Shown: piece after piece, positions 45,568-56,142 of the stretch
Numbering within the stretch: the first letter of the stretch is position 1
How the letters are laid out: each line of letters begins with the position of its first letter
Assembly (NCBI GenBank): GCA_963788215.1
Contig: CAWBFX010000010.1
Coordinates: forward strand, 682,001 to 746,000
From: AC-32 sp963788215
GTDB taxonomy: Bacteria; Actinomycetota; Thermoleophilia; Gaiellales; Gaiellaceae
DNA length: 64,000 bases
Reading direction: 5' to 3'
Notes under the pieces: model-generated
Told to the model about the DNA's origin: nothing
Databases searched by the model: none
Seen by the model: the letters and a program-made list of their open reading frames with translations, nothing else
Translations under genes and position numbers: made by a program

Positions 45568-46536
45568 GGGAGTCTCCCCGGCGAGAATCGCGGCCAGCTT
45601 CGCGCTGTCGATGTTCCCGCCGGAGACGACGCAGACGATCTTCCCGCCGCTCGCTTCCCCGCTCAGCGCCGCCGCGACCGCCGCCGCGCCTGCACCTTCG
45701 GCGACCACGCGGTTCCGCTCGGCGAGCAGCCGGACCGCCGCGGCGACCGCATCGACCCCGGCGACGATCGAGCCCGCGACGAGCTGCCGCGCGAGGGCGA
45801 GCATCTCCGGGAACACGGTCGGCGCGCCGATGCCGTCGACGAAGCTCGCGACGTGCTTCACCTCCACCGGCTCACCTGCTGCGAGCGACGGCGCGAGCGG
45901 TGCCGCGGTCTCGACCTCGCAGGCGAAGACCTTGCAGGCGGGAGCGACGGCGCGCAGCGCGGAGGCGATCCCGCAGATCAGCCCGCCGCCGCCGTACGGG
46001 ACGACCACCGCGTCCGCGTCGGGGAGATCTTCCGCGATCTCGAGGCCGATCGTCCCGTTTCCCGCCATCACCGCCGGGTCGCTGAACGGGTGCACGAAGA
46101 AGCCGTCCAGACCCGGATACGCGCGCGTCAGGAAGGTCTCCCACCAGGTCGCGAACGACACCGGGACGATCTCTGCGCCGAGGCGCTCGATCGCGTCGAG
46201 CTTGGCGCGTGGAGCCGTCTCCGGGACGACCACGGTGCACGGGAGCCCGCGCTCGCGCGCGTGCCAGGCGACGGCCTGGGCCATGTTTCCGGCACTCGCG
46301 GTCCAGATCCCGGAGGCGAGCTCGCCGGGCTCCGCCAGCGCCAGCGCGTTGCCCGCGCCGCGGAGCTTGAACGAGCCGATCGGCTGCAGGTTCTCGAGCT
46401 TCAGGAAGACGTCGCCAGGCCCGTCGTGCTGCAGGCGGACGAGCGGCGTGCGCACGACCGAGCCGGCGATTCGCTCGCGCGCGGCCTCGATCTCCGCCAG
46501 GGGTATCGGCCGGTGGGTCAGTTGGAGGGGGCTCAG
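45520..46536 (-). CDS. Threonine/serine dehydratase-like PLP enzyme (CTG start proposed)
   Basis: This fold type II PLP enzyme has the Schiff-base lysine in the GSFKLRGA motif, the phosphate-binding glycine loop YGGGGLICGIASAL, and VSGGNID near the end. Substrates are likely threonine, serine or hydroxyaspartate, giving a 2-oxo acid and ammonia. The first standard start is GTG 46455, but in-frame sequence before it (IPLAEIEAARERIAGSVV) matches the family's N-terminus. The upstream CTG 46536 overlaps the RidA stop as CTGA. With GTG the protein has 311 aa, with CTG 338. The neighbouring RidA-like protein would deaminate its enamine product. Confidence 0.82.
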   Translation of the reverse strand: MSPLQLTHRPIPLAEIEAARERIAGSVVRTPLVRLQHDGPGDVFLKLENLQPIGSFKLRGAGNALALAEPGELASGIWTASAGNMAQAVAWHARERGLPCTVVVPETAPRAKLDAIERLGAEIVPVSFATWWETFLTRAYPGLDGFFVHPFSDPAVMAGNGTIGLEIAEDLPDADAVVVPYGGGGLICGIASALRAVAPACKVFACEVETAAPLAPSLAAGEPVEVKHVASFVDGIGAPTVFPEMLALARQLVAGSIVAGVDAVAAAVRLLAERNRVVAEGAGAAAVAAALSGEASGGKIVCVVSGGNIDSAKLAAILAGETPSVGQERRVEPAPAAE

Positions 46537-47012
46537 TCGACCGCGACCTCGGCCTCGATCTCGACCGGGATCCCGAACGGCAGCTCGGCCAGGCCGACCG
46601 CTGAGCGTGCGTGCTGCCCGGCCTCGGGCCCGTAGAGGTCGAGGATCAGATCCGAGAAGCCGTTGATCACAGCGGGCTGGTCCGTGAACCCGGGGGCGGA
46701 GTTGACCATGCCGAAGACGCGCAGCCAGGCGGTCACGCGGTCGAGGTCGCCGAGCTCCCGCTTCAGCGTGCCGAGCATCGAGAGGGCGACCGCGCGCGCC
46801 GCCTCGTACCCCTCCTCGGGCGAGACCTCGGCGCCGACCTTCCCGCGCAGCGGCAGCAGCGCGCCGTCGGCGGCCTGCGGGCCGTGGCCGGAGACGTACA
46901 CGCGGCCGGCACCGAGCCGCGCGAAGACGAACGGCAGCCGGGCGCCCGCCGGCGCCTGGATCGGCTCTGGCAGGACCAGCCCGAGCTCCTCGAGCCTCGC
47001 CTCGACCTTCAC
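46533..47012 (-). CDS. RidA-family enamine/imine deaminase
   Basis: This 159-aa protein starts at GTG 47012; longer readings add non-conserved residues. The YjgF/RidA fold is seen in RVYVSGHGPQAADGALLPLRGKVG-like strands and the trimer-contact ending ARSAVGLAELPFGIPVEIEAEV, where the arginine binds the carboxylate of 2-aminoacrylate. RidA proteins hydrolyse the reactive enamines released by PLP dehydratases, so its place directly before a dehydratase gene fits. It is divergent from the SDR operon across 95 bp that contains tandem repeats. Confidence 0.85.
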   Translation of the reverse strand: MKVEARLEELGLVLPEPIQAPAGARLPFVFARLGAGRVYVSGHGPQAADGALLPLRGKVGAEVSPEEGYEAARAVALSMLGTLKRELGDLDRVTAWLRVFGMVNSAPGFTDQPAVINGFSDLILDLYGPEAGQHARSAVGLAELPFGIPVEIEAEVAVD

Positions 47013-47056
47013 CGCCGGCGCGTCCCTTCGATCGACGGCGACGGCGGCTCCACGGT

Positions 47057-47088
47057 CAAGTCTTGCATCGGGCAAGTCTTGCACCGGG
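47057..47088. repeat. Tandem 16-bp repeat with palindromic CAAGTCTTG, probable operator
   Basis: CAAGTCTTGCATCGGG (47057-47072) is followed at once by CAAGTCTTGCACCGGG (47073-47088), with one mismatch. Each unit holds the palindrome CAAG-T-CTTG. The array lies midway between the divergent RidA and SDR genes and just upstream of a TAGCAT -10 box, so a repressor binding as two dimers is likely. Confidence 0.6.
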
Positions 47089-47089
47089 T

Positions 47090-47095
47090 TAGCAT
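47090..47095 (+). promoter_or_regulatory. -10 box for the SDR operon
   Basis: TAGCAT lies 12 nt before ATG 47108 and directly after the CAAGTCTTG repeats. It would give a leader of only about 5 nt. Confidence 0.35.
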
Positions 47096-47107
47096 CGCTC
47101 GCCTGCG

Positions 47108-47890
47108 ATGAGCCCGAGACCATTCGACTTCGGGGACAGGCACGCGCTCGTGACCGGGTGCGGCAGCGCCGAGGGGATCGGCTTCGCCGCGGCCCGCCTG
47201 CTCGCTCGGCTCGGCGCGCGTCTGACGATCACGTCGACCACCGACCGGATCGACGAACGCGCTGCAGAGCTTCGGGCCGAGGGCGCCGACGTGGACGCTC
47301 ATGTCGCCGACCTGACCGATCGTGAACAGGCGTTTGCGCTCGCGACGGCCGGTCGGTTCGACGTGCTCGTGAACGCGGCCGGGATGGTGCAGACCGGCAC
47401 GCCTCCCGTCAGCGCCCGCTTCGCCGAGCTTGCGCCCGACGACTTTCAGCGCGAGCTCGATGTCACGTTGAAGACCGCGTTCCACCTGACGCAGGCGGTG
47501 GTGCCTGGGATGGTCGAGCGCAGGTACGGCCGGATCGTGATGGTGTCGTCCGTGACGGGCCCGCTCGTGACGGCTCCGGGCTCGGCCGCCTACGCCACGG
47601 CGAAGGCCGCGCTCGACGGCCTGATGCGGACGATCGCGATCGAGCACGGGCGCGACGGCGTCACCGCGAACTCGGTCGCGCCGGGCTGGATCGCGACCGC
47701 GTCGTCCGAGCCCGACGAGCTCGAGGCCGCCAAGAACACTCCTGTCGGACGGCCGGGGACGCCCGACGAGGTCGCGGCGCTGATCGCGTTCCTGGCCTCC
47801 GCGGAGGCGTCGTACGTGACCGGCCAGTCGCTCGTGATCGACGGCGGCAACGTCATCCAGGAGCCGCACGGGATCGACCTCTACGCATGA
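47108..47890 (+). CDS. Short-chain dehydrogenase/reductase
   Basis: This 260-aa classical SDR has the NAD(P)-binding TGCGSAEGIGFAAA, the NAAG motif (LVNAAGMV), the catalytic Ser in VMVSSVTG, the Tyr-Lys pair in YATAK, and PGWIAT. The substrate is unknown. It is first in an operon with the kinase/aminotransferase fusion (4-bp ATGA overlap) and the hydantoinase/oxoprolinase genes, so an amino alcohol, hydroxy acid or related intermediate is likely. Confidence 0.87.
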   Translation: MSPRPFDFGDRHALVTGCGSAEGIGFAAARLLARLGARLTITSTTDRIDERAAELRAEGADVDAHVADLTDREQAFALATAGRFDVLVNAAGMVQTGTPPVSARFAELAPDDFQRELDVTLKTAFHLTQAVVPGMVERRYGRIVMVSSVTGPLVTAPGSAAYATAKAALDGLMRTIAIEHGRDGVTANSVAPGWIATASSEPDELEAAKNTPVGRPGTPDEVAALIAFLASAEASYVTGQSLVIDGGNVIQEPHGIDLYA

Positions 47891-50067
47891 GCGTCCTCGA
47901 GGCAGAGCCGCCGCGCTTCACCCCCGAGCAGGCGGCCGAGCTGACGGCCGAGCTGTTCGGCGTGTCCGGATCGGCGACCCCGCTCGGCAGCGAGCGCGAC
48001 CAGGCGTTCATGATCGAGGACGGCGCGGGTGGGGCCGTCCTCAAGATCTCGAACAGCGGCGAGGACCCGGCCGTCCTCGACCTCGAGCGGGAGGCGGTGC
48101 TGCACGTCGCGCGGGTGGACCCCGAGCTGCCGGTCGCGCAGCCGACGCCCGCGATCGAGGCGCAGGGCCACCTCGTCAGGCTGTTCCCGCGGCTGCAGGG
48201 ACGGCACTGGGGCCCGGAGCTTCCCGACGAGGCGGTGCGCGGCTACGCGGCGGCGCACGCCCGACTCAACCTCGCTCTCCGCGGTTTCTTCCATCCCGCG
48301 GCGGGCCGTCAACTGCTCTGGGACCTGAAGAACACGCCCGGCCTGCGCCCGCTGCTCGAGGCGGTGCCCGACGAGAGCCGCCGTCGACTGCTCGAGCGCG
48401 TGCTCGACCGGTTCGAGGAGCGCGTCGTCCCGCTCTGGCCGCGCCTACGGGCGCAGGTCGTCCACGGCGACTTCAACCTCGACAACATCCTGCTCGACGA
48501 CCAGGGGCGCGTGTCGGGGATCGTCGATTTCGGCGACATCGCGTACTCGGCGCAGGTGGGCGACTTCGCCGTCGCGCTCGCCTCGCTGCTGCGCGGGCGG
48601 CCGGAGGGATACCTCTTCCGTGTCGCGCGGATCGCGATCGACGGCTATGCGGCCCTCCTCCCGTTCGAGCCCGAGGAGCTCGAGGTGCTCGGCGATCTCG
48701 TCACCGCGCGGCTGGCGACGATCGTCGCGATCAGCGCGTGGCGCGCCGAGCGCTACCCGGAGAACCGGGAGTACATCGAGCTCTGGGACGCCGACTCCTG
48801 GGCGCTGCTGGAGACCTTCGACGCGCTCGGAGCCGACGAGGTCTCGTACCGGCTCGGCGCGGCGCGGCCGGCGGTGGCGACGGGAGAGCTCGCCGCTCGA
48901 CGCGGTCGCGTCCTCGGCCCTGCCCTGACGGCGCTCACCTACGCCCGACCCGTGCATGTCGTTCGCGCGGAGGGCGTCTGGCTGTTCGAGGCGGACGGGA
49001 CGCGGCTGCTCGACGCGTACAACAACGTTCCCGTCGTCGGGCACTGCCACCCGCGCGTCACCGAGGCGGTCGTCCGCCAGACCCGCCGGCTGAACACGCA
49101 CGCGCGCTACCTGTACGAGCCGCTCGTCGAGCTCGGCGAGCGGCTCGTCTCGACGATGCCGCCGGGGTCGGGGCTCGACACCGTCCTCGTCGTCAACTCG
49201 GGCAGCGAGGCGAACGAGCTTGCCTGGCGTCTCGCGCTCGCGGCCACGGGCAACCGCGGCGCGGTCGTGAGCGAGTACGCGTACCACGGCGTGACCACCG
49301 CGATCGCCGACCTCTCGCCGGAGGAGTGGCCGGCGGGTCGCCGGCCCGAGCACGTCGAGGCCGTCGCGCCGCCCGGGGTGGGGCTGGCGGAGGCGATCGA
49401 GCGGCTCGAGGCGCGCGGGCACGGGCTCGCGGCGACCTTCCTCGACACCGCCTTCACGAGCGACGGCGTGCACGTCCCCGATCCCGCCGAGCTGCAGGCC
49501 GTGGTCGAGCAGACGCGCGCGGCGGGCGGCGTCTTCGTCGCGGACGAGGTGCAGGCGGGGCACGGCCGCCTCGGGGGCGAGCTCTGGGCGTTCGCGCGCT
49601 ACGGGCTCGCGCCGGACGCGGTCACTCTCGGCAAGCCGATGGGCAACGGCTACCCCGTCGCGGCCGTGGTCGCGCGCGGCGATCTCGTCGAGCGGCTCGC
49701 TGCGCAGACGAGCGTCTTCAGCACCTTCGGCGGGAACCCGGTCGCGGCCCAGGCCGCCCTCGCCGTGCTCGACGTTCTGGAGGACGAGAGCCTCGTCGCG
49801 CGCGCCGCCCGGGTCGGCGGTGCGCTACGGGGGTCTCTCGAGGCGCTCGGCGCGGTGGAGGTGCGTGGCGCCGGCCTGCTCCTCGGCGTCGAGCTCGAAT
49901 CGGCGGCGCGCGCCGAGGTTGCGGTCAACGGGATGCGTGAGCGCGGCGTGTTGATCGGCCGCACCGGCCGCGACGGCAACGTGCTCAAGATCCGGCCGCC
50001 GCTCGTCTTCGCCGACGAGCACTCCGAGCTGCTCGTCGGCGCGCTCTCGGACGTGCTCGGCGCCTGA
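47887..50067 (+). CDS. Fusion of aminoglycoside-phosphotransferase-like kinase and class III PLP aminotransferase/phospho-lyase
   Basis: This 726-aa protein has two enzymes in one chain. Residues 1-330 are an APH/choline-kinase fold with VVHGDFNLDNILLDD (catalytic Asp) and IVDFGDIAYS (metal Asp). Residues 340-726 are a class III aminotransferase (NNVPVVGHCHPRV, NSGSEANELA, VADEVQAGHGR, PLP lysine in TLGKPMGNGYP). In animals, separate enzymes of these two types phosphorylate 5-hydroxylysine and then eliminate phosphate and ammonia. A bacterial fusion suggests the same kinase plus phospho-lyase logic on an amino alcohol. The exact substrate is not known. ATG 47887 overlaps the SDR stop by 4 bp. 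Confidence 0.85.
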   Translation: MSVLEAEPPRFTPEQAAELTAELFGVSGSATPLGSERDQAFMIEDGAGGAVLKISNSGEDPAVLDLEREAVLHVARVDPELPVAQPTPAIEAQGHLVRLFPRLQGRHWGPELPDEAVRGYAAAHARLNLALRGFFHPAAGRQLLWDLKNTPGLRPLLEAVPDESRRRLLERVLDRFEERVVPLWPRLRAQVVHGDFNLDNILLDDQGRVSGIVDFGDIAYSAQVGDFAVALASLLRGRPEGYLFRVARIAIDGYAALLPFEPEELEVLGDLVTARLATIVAISAWRAERYPENREYIELWDADSWALLETFDALGADEVSYRLGAARPAVATGELAARRGRVLGPALTALTYARPVHVVRAEGVWLFEADGTRLLDAYNNVPVVGHCHPRVTEAVVRQTRRLNTHARYLYEPLVELGERLVSTMPPGSGLDTVLVVNSGSEANELAWRLALAATGNRGAVVSEYAYHGVTTAIADLSPEEWPAGRRPEHVEAVAPPGVGLAEAIERLEARGHGLAATFLDTAFTSDGVHVPDPAELQAVVEQTRAAGGVFVADEVQAGHGRLGGELWAFARYGLAPDAVTLGKPMGNGYPVAAVVARGDLVERLAAQTSVFSTFGGNPVAAQAALAVLDVLEDESLVARAARVGGALRGSLEALGAVEVRGAGLLLGVELESAARAEVAVNGMRERGVLIGRTGRDGNVLKIRPPLVFADEHSELLVGALSDVLGA

Positions 50068-50071
50068 CGCG

Positions 50072-51848
<1,777 letters not shown>

Positions 51849-53325
51849 GCTCCAGCTGATCGGCGCCGCGCTCCGATCGGTCGCGGAGGAGATGGGCGCG
51901 GTCCTGATCCGCTCCGCCTTCTCCGCGAACATCAAGGAGCGGCGCGACTGCTCGACCGCGCTCTTCGACCGGCGCGGCCGCATGGTCGCCCAGGCCGAGC
52001 ACATCCCCGTCCACCTCGGCGCGATGCCCGACGCCGTCGCCGCCGTCCGCGCGCACGATCCCGGGGCCGGCGACGTCTTCATCCTCAACGACCCGTTCAC
52101 AGGCGGGACGCATTTGCCCGACATCACCCTCGTCACGCGCACGCCGGTCGGCTTCGCGGTCACCCGCGCGCACCACGCTGACGTCGGCGGCCGGGAACCC
52201 GGCAGTCTGCCCGCGGGCTCGCGCCGGCTCGACGAGGAGGGGGTCGTGATCCCGCCGACCCGCCTGGACGACGCCACCCTCGACCGCTTCGTCTCGCGCA
52301 TGCGCGACCCGGACGAGCGCCGCGGCGACCTCCGCGCGCAGCTGGCGGCGCATCGGCTCGCGGACGGTCGTCTCCGAGAGCTCTGCGCGCGCCGCGGAAC
52401 CGAGCGGGTCGAGGCAGCGATGGAAGAGCTGTACGCCTACTCGGAGCGCCTCGTGCGCGCGGCGATCACGCGGATTCCGGACGGACGGTTCGAGGCGGCC
52501 GACGTGCTGGAGCCCGCAGACGGCGGCGAGCTCGAGATCCGCGCCACGGTGACCGTCGCTGGCGACGAGCTCGAGATCGACTTCGCCGGGACCGCCCCGC
52601 AGCACGAGGGGAACCTCAACTGCCCGCTCGCGGTCGCACGCTCGGCGTGCTACTTCGTCGTGCGCTGCCTCACCGGCCCCGACGTGCCCGCCTCGGGAGG
52701 CGCGTTCGCTCCGGTCCGGGTCCACGCTCCCGAAGGGTGCCTCGTCAACGCCCGGCCGCCGGCCGCCGTGGCTGCCGGGAACGTCGAGACCTCGAGCCGG
52801 ATCGTCGACGTGGTCTTTGCCGCCTTCTCCCAGGCGCTCGCGGTGCCTGCTCAGGGCCAGGGGACGATGAACAACCTGACCGTCGGGAACGACCGCTTCA
52901 CGTACTACGAGACGGTCGGCGGCGGGCAGGGCGCCTGCCCCGACGGGGACGGTCCCTCGGGGGTGCATGTCGCGATGTCGAACACGCTGTCTACCCCTGC
53001 CGAGGCGCTGGAGCTGTCGTATCCGCTCCGCGTGGAGCGGCATTCGCTGCGCGTCGGCTCGGGTGGTCGCGGCTTGCACTCGGGCGGAGACGGCGTTGTC
53101 CGCGAGCTGCGCGTGCTCGAACCGTGCCGGCTGTCGGTGGTCGGCGAGCGCCGGCTGCACCCGCCGCAGGGCGCGCGCGGCGGCGAGCCCGGAGAGCCGG
53201 GACGCAACTTCCTGAACGGATCCGAGCTGCCCGGAAAGGCGACGCGAGACCTCGACGCGGGAGACCTCGTGCGGGTCGAGACGCCGGGCGGTGGCGGCTT
53301 CGGACCGGGCCAAAACGGCCACTAG

Positions 53326-53482
53326 GCACGGCGTCCGCGGCGCGGTAGGACCCGCGCAGGCAGATGTCGCACTTTCGACACAGTCTCGTGACAGACACGT
53401 GCGCCGGACACGCCTACGCTCGACGGGAGTCGATCAGCCAGGACGTATCGCCCCGTGGAGGGACGCGTGAAAGGAGCCCAGG
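53326..53482. other. Intergenic region upstream of the secreted protein gene
   Basis: These 157 bp hold a possible promoter (GTGACA near 53388 and TACGCT near 53413, with spacing somewhat long for a standard pair). AAGGAG at 53471-53476 serves the next gene. No terminator hairpin with a T run follows the hydantoinase operon. Confidence 0.3.
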
Positions 53483-55009
53483 ATGTCCAGTCGCGTACTT
53501 CGCAGTACCTATTGGCCGTTGGTCACGGCCGCAGCAGCGCTCGCGATGGTGGTCGCCACGCTCGCCGGCGGGGGGCCGGCCCGCGCGGCCACGGACTGCT
53601 GGTACGGGGAGATCACGTTGAGCTCGAGACCTCTCCTCACGGCCCCGAATCCGGCCCACGCCGGCGACACGATCACATCCACCGGCGGCGGCTGGGCCGT
53701 CTGCGGCGGCGAGCCGTTCACGGGCTTCTACAAGGAGTGGCTGCGCGACGGCGCGGTCGTCAGCGGCCCCGACTGGGTCGAGGGAGCGCCCGCCGGCTTC
53801 ACGTACACGATCCAGCCCACGGATGTCGGGCACGAGCTGCGCTCCGCAGTCTCGGCCTGCGACGACGACTACGGCTGCTACCTCCCGTATGCGCAGAGCT
53901 CGAACTCGGTCGTTCCGGTGAGCCCGCCACCGCCGCCTCCTCCGCCCGTCGCCGTGCGCGGCTACGTGCACGACGCGAACGGGCAGCCGGTCGCGGGCGC
54001 GGCGGTTGCGCTCTACGCCGTTCTCGACGACTCCGGCAGCCAGTCGGCGCCGATCGACCGGACGACCAGCGGCAGCGACGGCTACTACGAGCTACGCGCG
54101 GATCCCGAGGGGCTGACGGACGACCAGGGCTGGGCCAATCTCGCGGTCGAGGGGACCGCGGGTGACGTGCCGTACTACGCGGTCTCGAGCCGCAAGTGGG
54201 ACGGCAGCGGCAGCTGGCAAGGCCCCGACCAGGCGGACACCCCCGCGACGGATCCGGACTACCCGGTTCTGCCCGACGACGTCGACCTCGATCCCCAGGG
54301 CGGCTCGATCGCCGGCGGAGGCGGGCCGGACGTGGAGTCGCCTGCCTGCTGGGTCGCGGAGGACAGGACGACGCTCGTCGCCACGGAGCGGGATCCGACG
54401 ATCATCGGCGAGCTCCACGTCGCTCAGGACGCGCACGGGACGTTCACCTACGGCGAGGCCAATAAGGCCGACAGCAACATCTCGGTCGCGAGCGACCTCG
54501 GCAGCGGCATCTGGCACGTCGTCGCCGGTGTCTCCAAGCACGTCACGCGGGGCGACGCCGAGTCCGTCTCGGAGTCGAATCCGGCGCCGGACTGGGCGCA
54601 CGACCTCCTCTCCGACTTCCTGTACGCGAAGTACAAGCACGAGCGGGTCAGCTACTGGGACGGCCGGGTCTGCTCCACCTGGTACACGATCGAGCCGAAG
54701 GAATGGTGGGGCGGAATCTGGCCCGGGGCAGACGAGTCGCGCTACCTGCACCAGTGCCGGACGACGTACAAGGCGTATGCCGCCCATTTCGGGCCGGACA
54801 CCGGGTTCAGCAGGACGAGCTACAAGCTCCGCACCTGGGGCGCCGGCGTCGTCGTCGGCCTCGGGACCGCGGGGGTGGCGCTGCACTCCAGAAGCGGCGC
54901 GTCTCAGCGAGTCCGCTACCACTACGCCTTCGGCCGCAACACCGACCATTACCTGTGCGGGAACGACAACAGGCCCGGCAGGTCCACCAGGATCCTCGCC
55001 GGTGGGTAG
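53483..55009 (+). CDS. Secreted hypothetical protein with Ig-like and carboxypeptidase-regulatory-like domains
   Basis: This 508-aa protein starts at ATG 53483 (AAGGAG 6 nt upstream). The signal peptide (about 1-35) ends ARAATDC. An Ig-like region (about 40-145, Cys-rich) resembles the N-terminal domains of the glycoside hydrolases. A run of eight prolines precedes VRGYVHDANGQPVAGAAVAL, typical of CarboxypepD_reg-like beta-sandwiches. The C-terminal 250 residues (SDLGSGIWHVVAGVSKHVTRG onward, several Cys) are not recognised. It is likely an exported surface protein of unknown function. Confidence 0.7.
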   Translation: MSSRVLRSTYWPLVTAAAALAMVVATLAGGGPARAATDCWYGEITLSSRPLLTAPNPAHAGDTITSTGGGWAVCGGEPFTGFYKEWLRDGAVVSGPDWVEGAPAGFTYTIQPTDVGHELRSAVSACDDDYGCYLPYAQSSNSVVPVSPPPPPPPPVAVRGYVHDANGQPVAGAAVALYAVLDDSGSQSAPIDRTTSGSDGYYELRADPEGLTDDQGWANLAVEGTAGDVPYYAVSSRKWDGSGSWQGPDQADTPATDPDYPVLPDDVDLDPQGGSIAGGGGPDVESPACWVAEDRTTLVATERDPTIIGELHVAQDAHGTFTYGEANKADSNISVASDLGSGIWHVVAGVSKHVTRGDAESVSESNPAPDWAHDLLSDFLYAKYKHERVSYWDGRVCSTWYTIEPKEWWGGIWPGADESRYLHQCRTTYKAYAAHFGPDTGFSRTSYKLRTWGAGVVVGLGTAGVALHSRSGASQRVRYHYAFGRNTDHYLCGNDNRPGRSTRILAGG

Positions 55010-55568
55010 AGCCGGCCGCCTTCCGGAAGTGCTCGCCTCCGCGTTCTTCGTCCTCGCCCTCGTCGGTTGCGGCAGCAGCGCCGCGCACGTGGAGCGCGGA
55101 GGCCCCCTCGCGTGCGGGAACTGCCAGGGCGACGGGTCGATGCCGATGGGAGTCGCGGAGCTCGGAACCTGGGACGCCGCGACTCTCGAGAACAGAGGCA
55201 AGACGCCGGCGGTTCTCGAACGCGTCGTCTATCTGCACCGCACACCGGGGACGCTCCTGCTCGGCCCGCTGGTCACGAAGAACTCGCGGCTCGGCCTGCT
55301 TCGGGAGTTCCCTCCGCGCCACTTCGTCGGCAAGCTCGACCTGCTCGCGGGCTACCAGGTGCCGCCGTACCACGGGCTGAAGGACGACGTCGACATCCTG
55401 GTCGGGATCAGCCCGCTGCGAAAAGGCTCGTTCTCGTACAACGGGCTGGACGTCTACTACCGGATCGGGAAGAAGCACTACGTCGCGTTCTTCGACGAGG
55501 GCCTGCGCGTCTGCGCGCCGCGCTCCGTCCCGCAAAGCCGTTGCCCCCCTCCGGCCTCGATGAAATAG
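55002..55568 (+). CDS. Putative lipoprotein of unknown function
   Basis: This 188-aa protein starts at GTG 55002, overlapping the previous stop by 8 bp. The N-terminus has a short signal peptide with lipobox LVGC (EVLASAFFVLALVGCGSS). The mature part has a CxxC pair (CGNCQGDG) and VYLHRTPGTLLLGPLV, but no family is recognised. The overlap suggests it is made with the upstream secreted protein and that the two may work together at the cell surface. Confidence 0.6.
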   Translation: MGRAGRLPEVLASAFFVLALVGCGSSAAHVERGGPLACGNCQGDGSMPMGVAELGTWDAATLENRGKTPAVLERVVYLHRTPGTLLLGPLVTKNSRLGLLREFPPRHFVGKLDLLAGYQVPPYHGLKDDVDILVGISPLRKGSFSYNGLDVYYRIGKKHYVAFFDEGLRVCAPRSVPQSRCPPPASMK

Positions 55569-55591
55569 CCACGGTTTCGTACACTTCCGCG

Positions 55592-55846
55592 ATGGTCTGG
55601 GAGTTCATCTTCATGATGCTCATCCTGAAGATCCCGATCGTCTATCTCTGCCTGGTGGTCTACTGGGCGGTGAAGGCCGAGCCGGAGCCGCCCGAGCACG
55701 CGGTCGTGCGGCACGAGCTGCCTGAGCCCGGGCCCGGCCCGCGGCCCTCGCCGCGCGCGCACGGCCGCCGCAGGCCGCACCCGCGACCCCACGGCTCCCC
55801 GACCCGGCGCTACGCGCGGCCCGGCCGCTCGGTACAGCACGCGTGA
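55592..55846 (+). CDS. Small single-pass membrane protein
   Basis: This 84-aa protein from ATG 55592 has one N-terminal membrane helix (EFIFMMLILKIPIVYLCLVV, then YWAV). A cytoplasmic-type tail rich in Pro, Arg and His follows. No family is recognised. Its stop overlaps the next small membrane gene's start by 4 bp (GTGA), which supports expression of both. Confidence 0.55.
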   Translation: MVWEFIFMMLILKIPIVYLCLVVYWAVKAEPEPPEHAVVRHELPEPGPGPRPSPRAHGRRRPHPRPHGSPTRRYARPGRSVQHA

Positions 55847-56103
55847 GCGCTACGCCGATCCAGGAGGACCGCCCGGCCGACGCGATCGCGGGCCTGCTCG
55901 CTTCTCTCGCGCTTTTCGCGAGCCTGATCGGGCTCGCCTACCGGCCGGCGCGGGTGATCCCCTTCGCGATCCTGATCGCGCTGATCGCGACTGGGATGGG
56001 CGGCCGCCACGCGCGGCTCGCCGCCACGGCGGTCTTCGTCTGCGGCCTCTGCTTCATCGTCGGGCTCGCGCTCGCGGTGATCACGAACAACCCCATCTTC
56101 TGA
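55843..56103 (+). CDS. Small membrane protein with two to three helices
   Basis: This 86-aa protein from GTG 55843 has hydrophobic stretches IAGLLASLALFASLIGLAY, VIPFAILIALIATG and VFVCGLCFIVGLALAVI. It resembles short DUF4190-like membrane proteins, but no firm assignment is made. It lies 39 bp before the 2-oxoglutarate dehydrogenase gene. Confidence 0.6.
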   Translation: MSATPIQEDRPADAIAGLLASLALFASLIGLAYRPARVIPFAILIALIATGMGGRHARLAATAVFVCGLCFIVGLALAVITNNPIF

Positions 56104-56142
56104 GGCCGCTCCGGCAGGGATGCCGGCTGCTAGAACAAAGGT

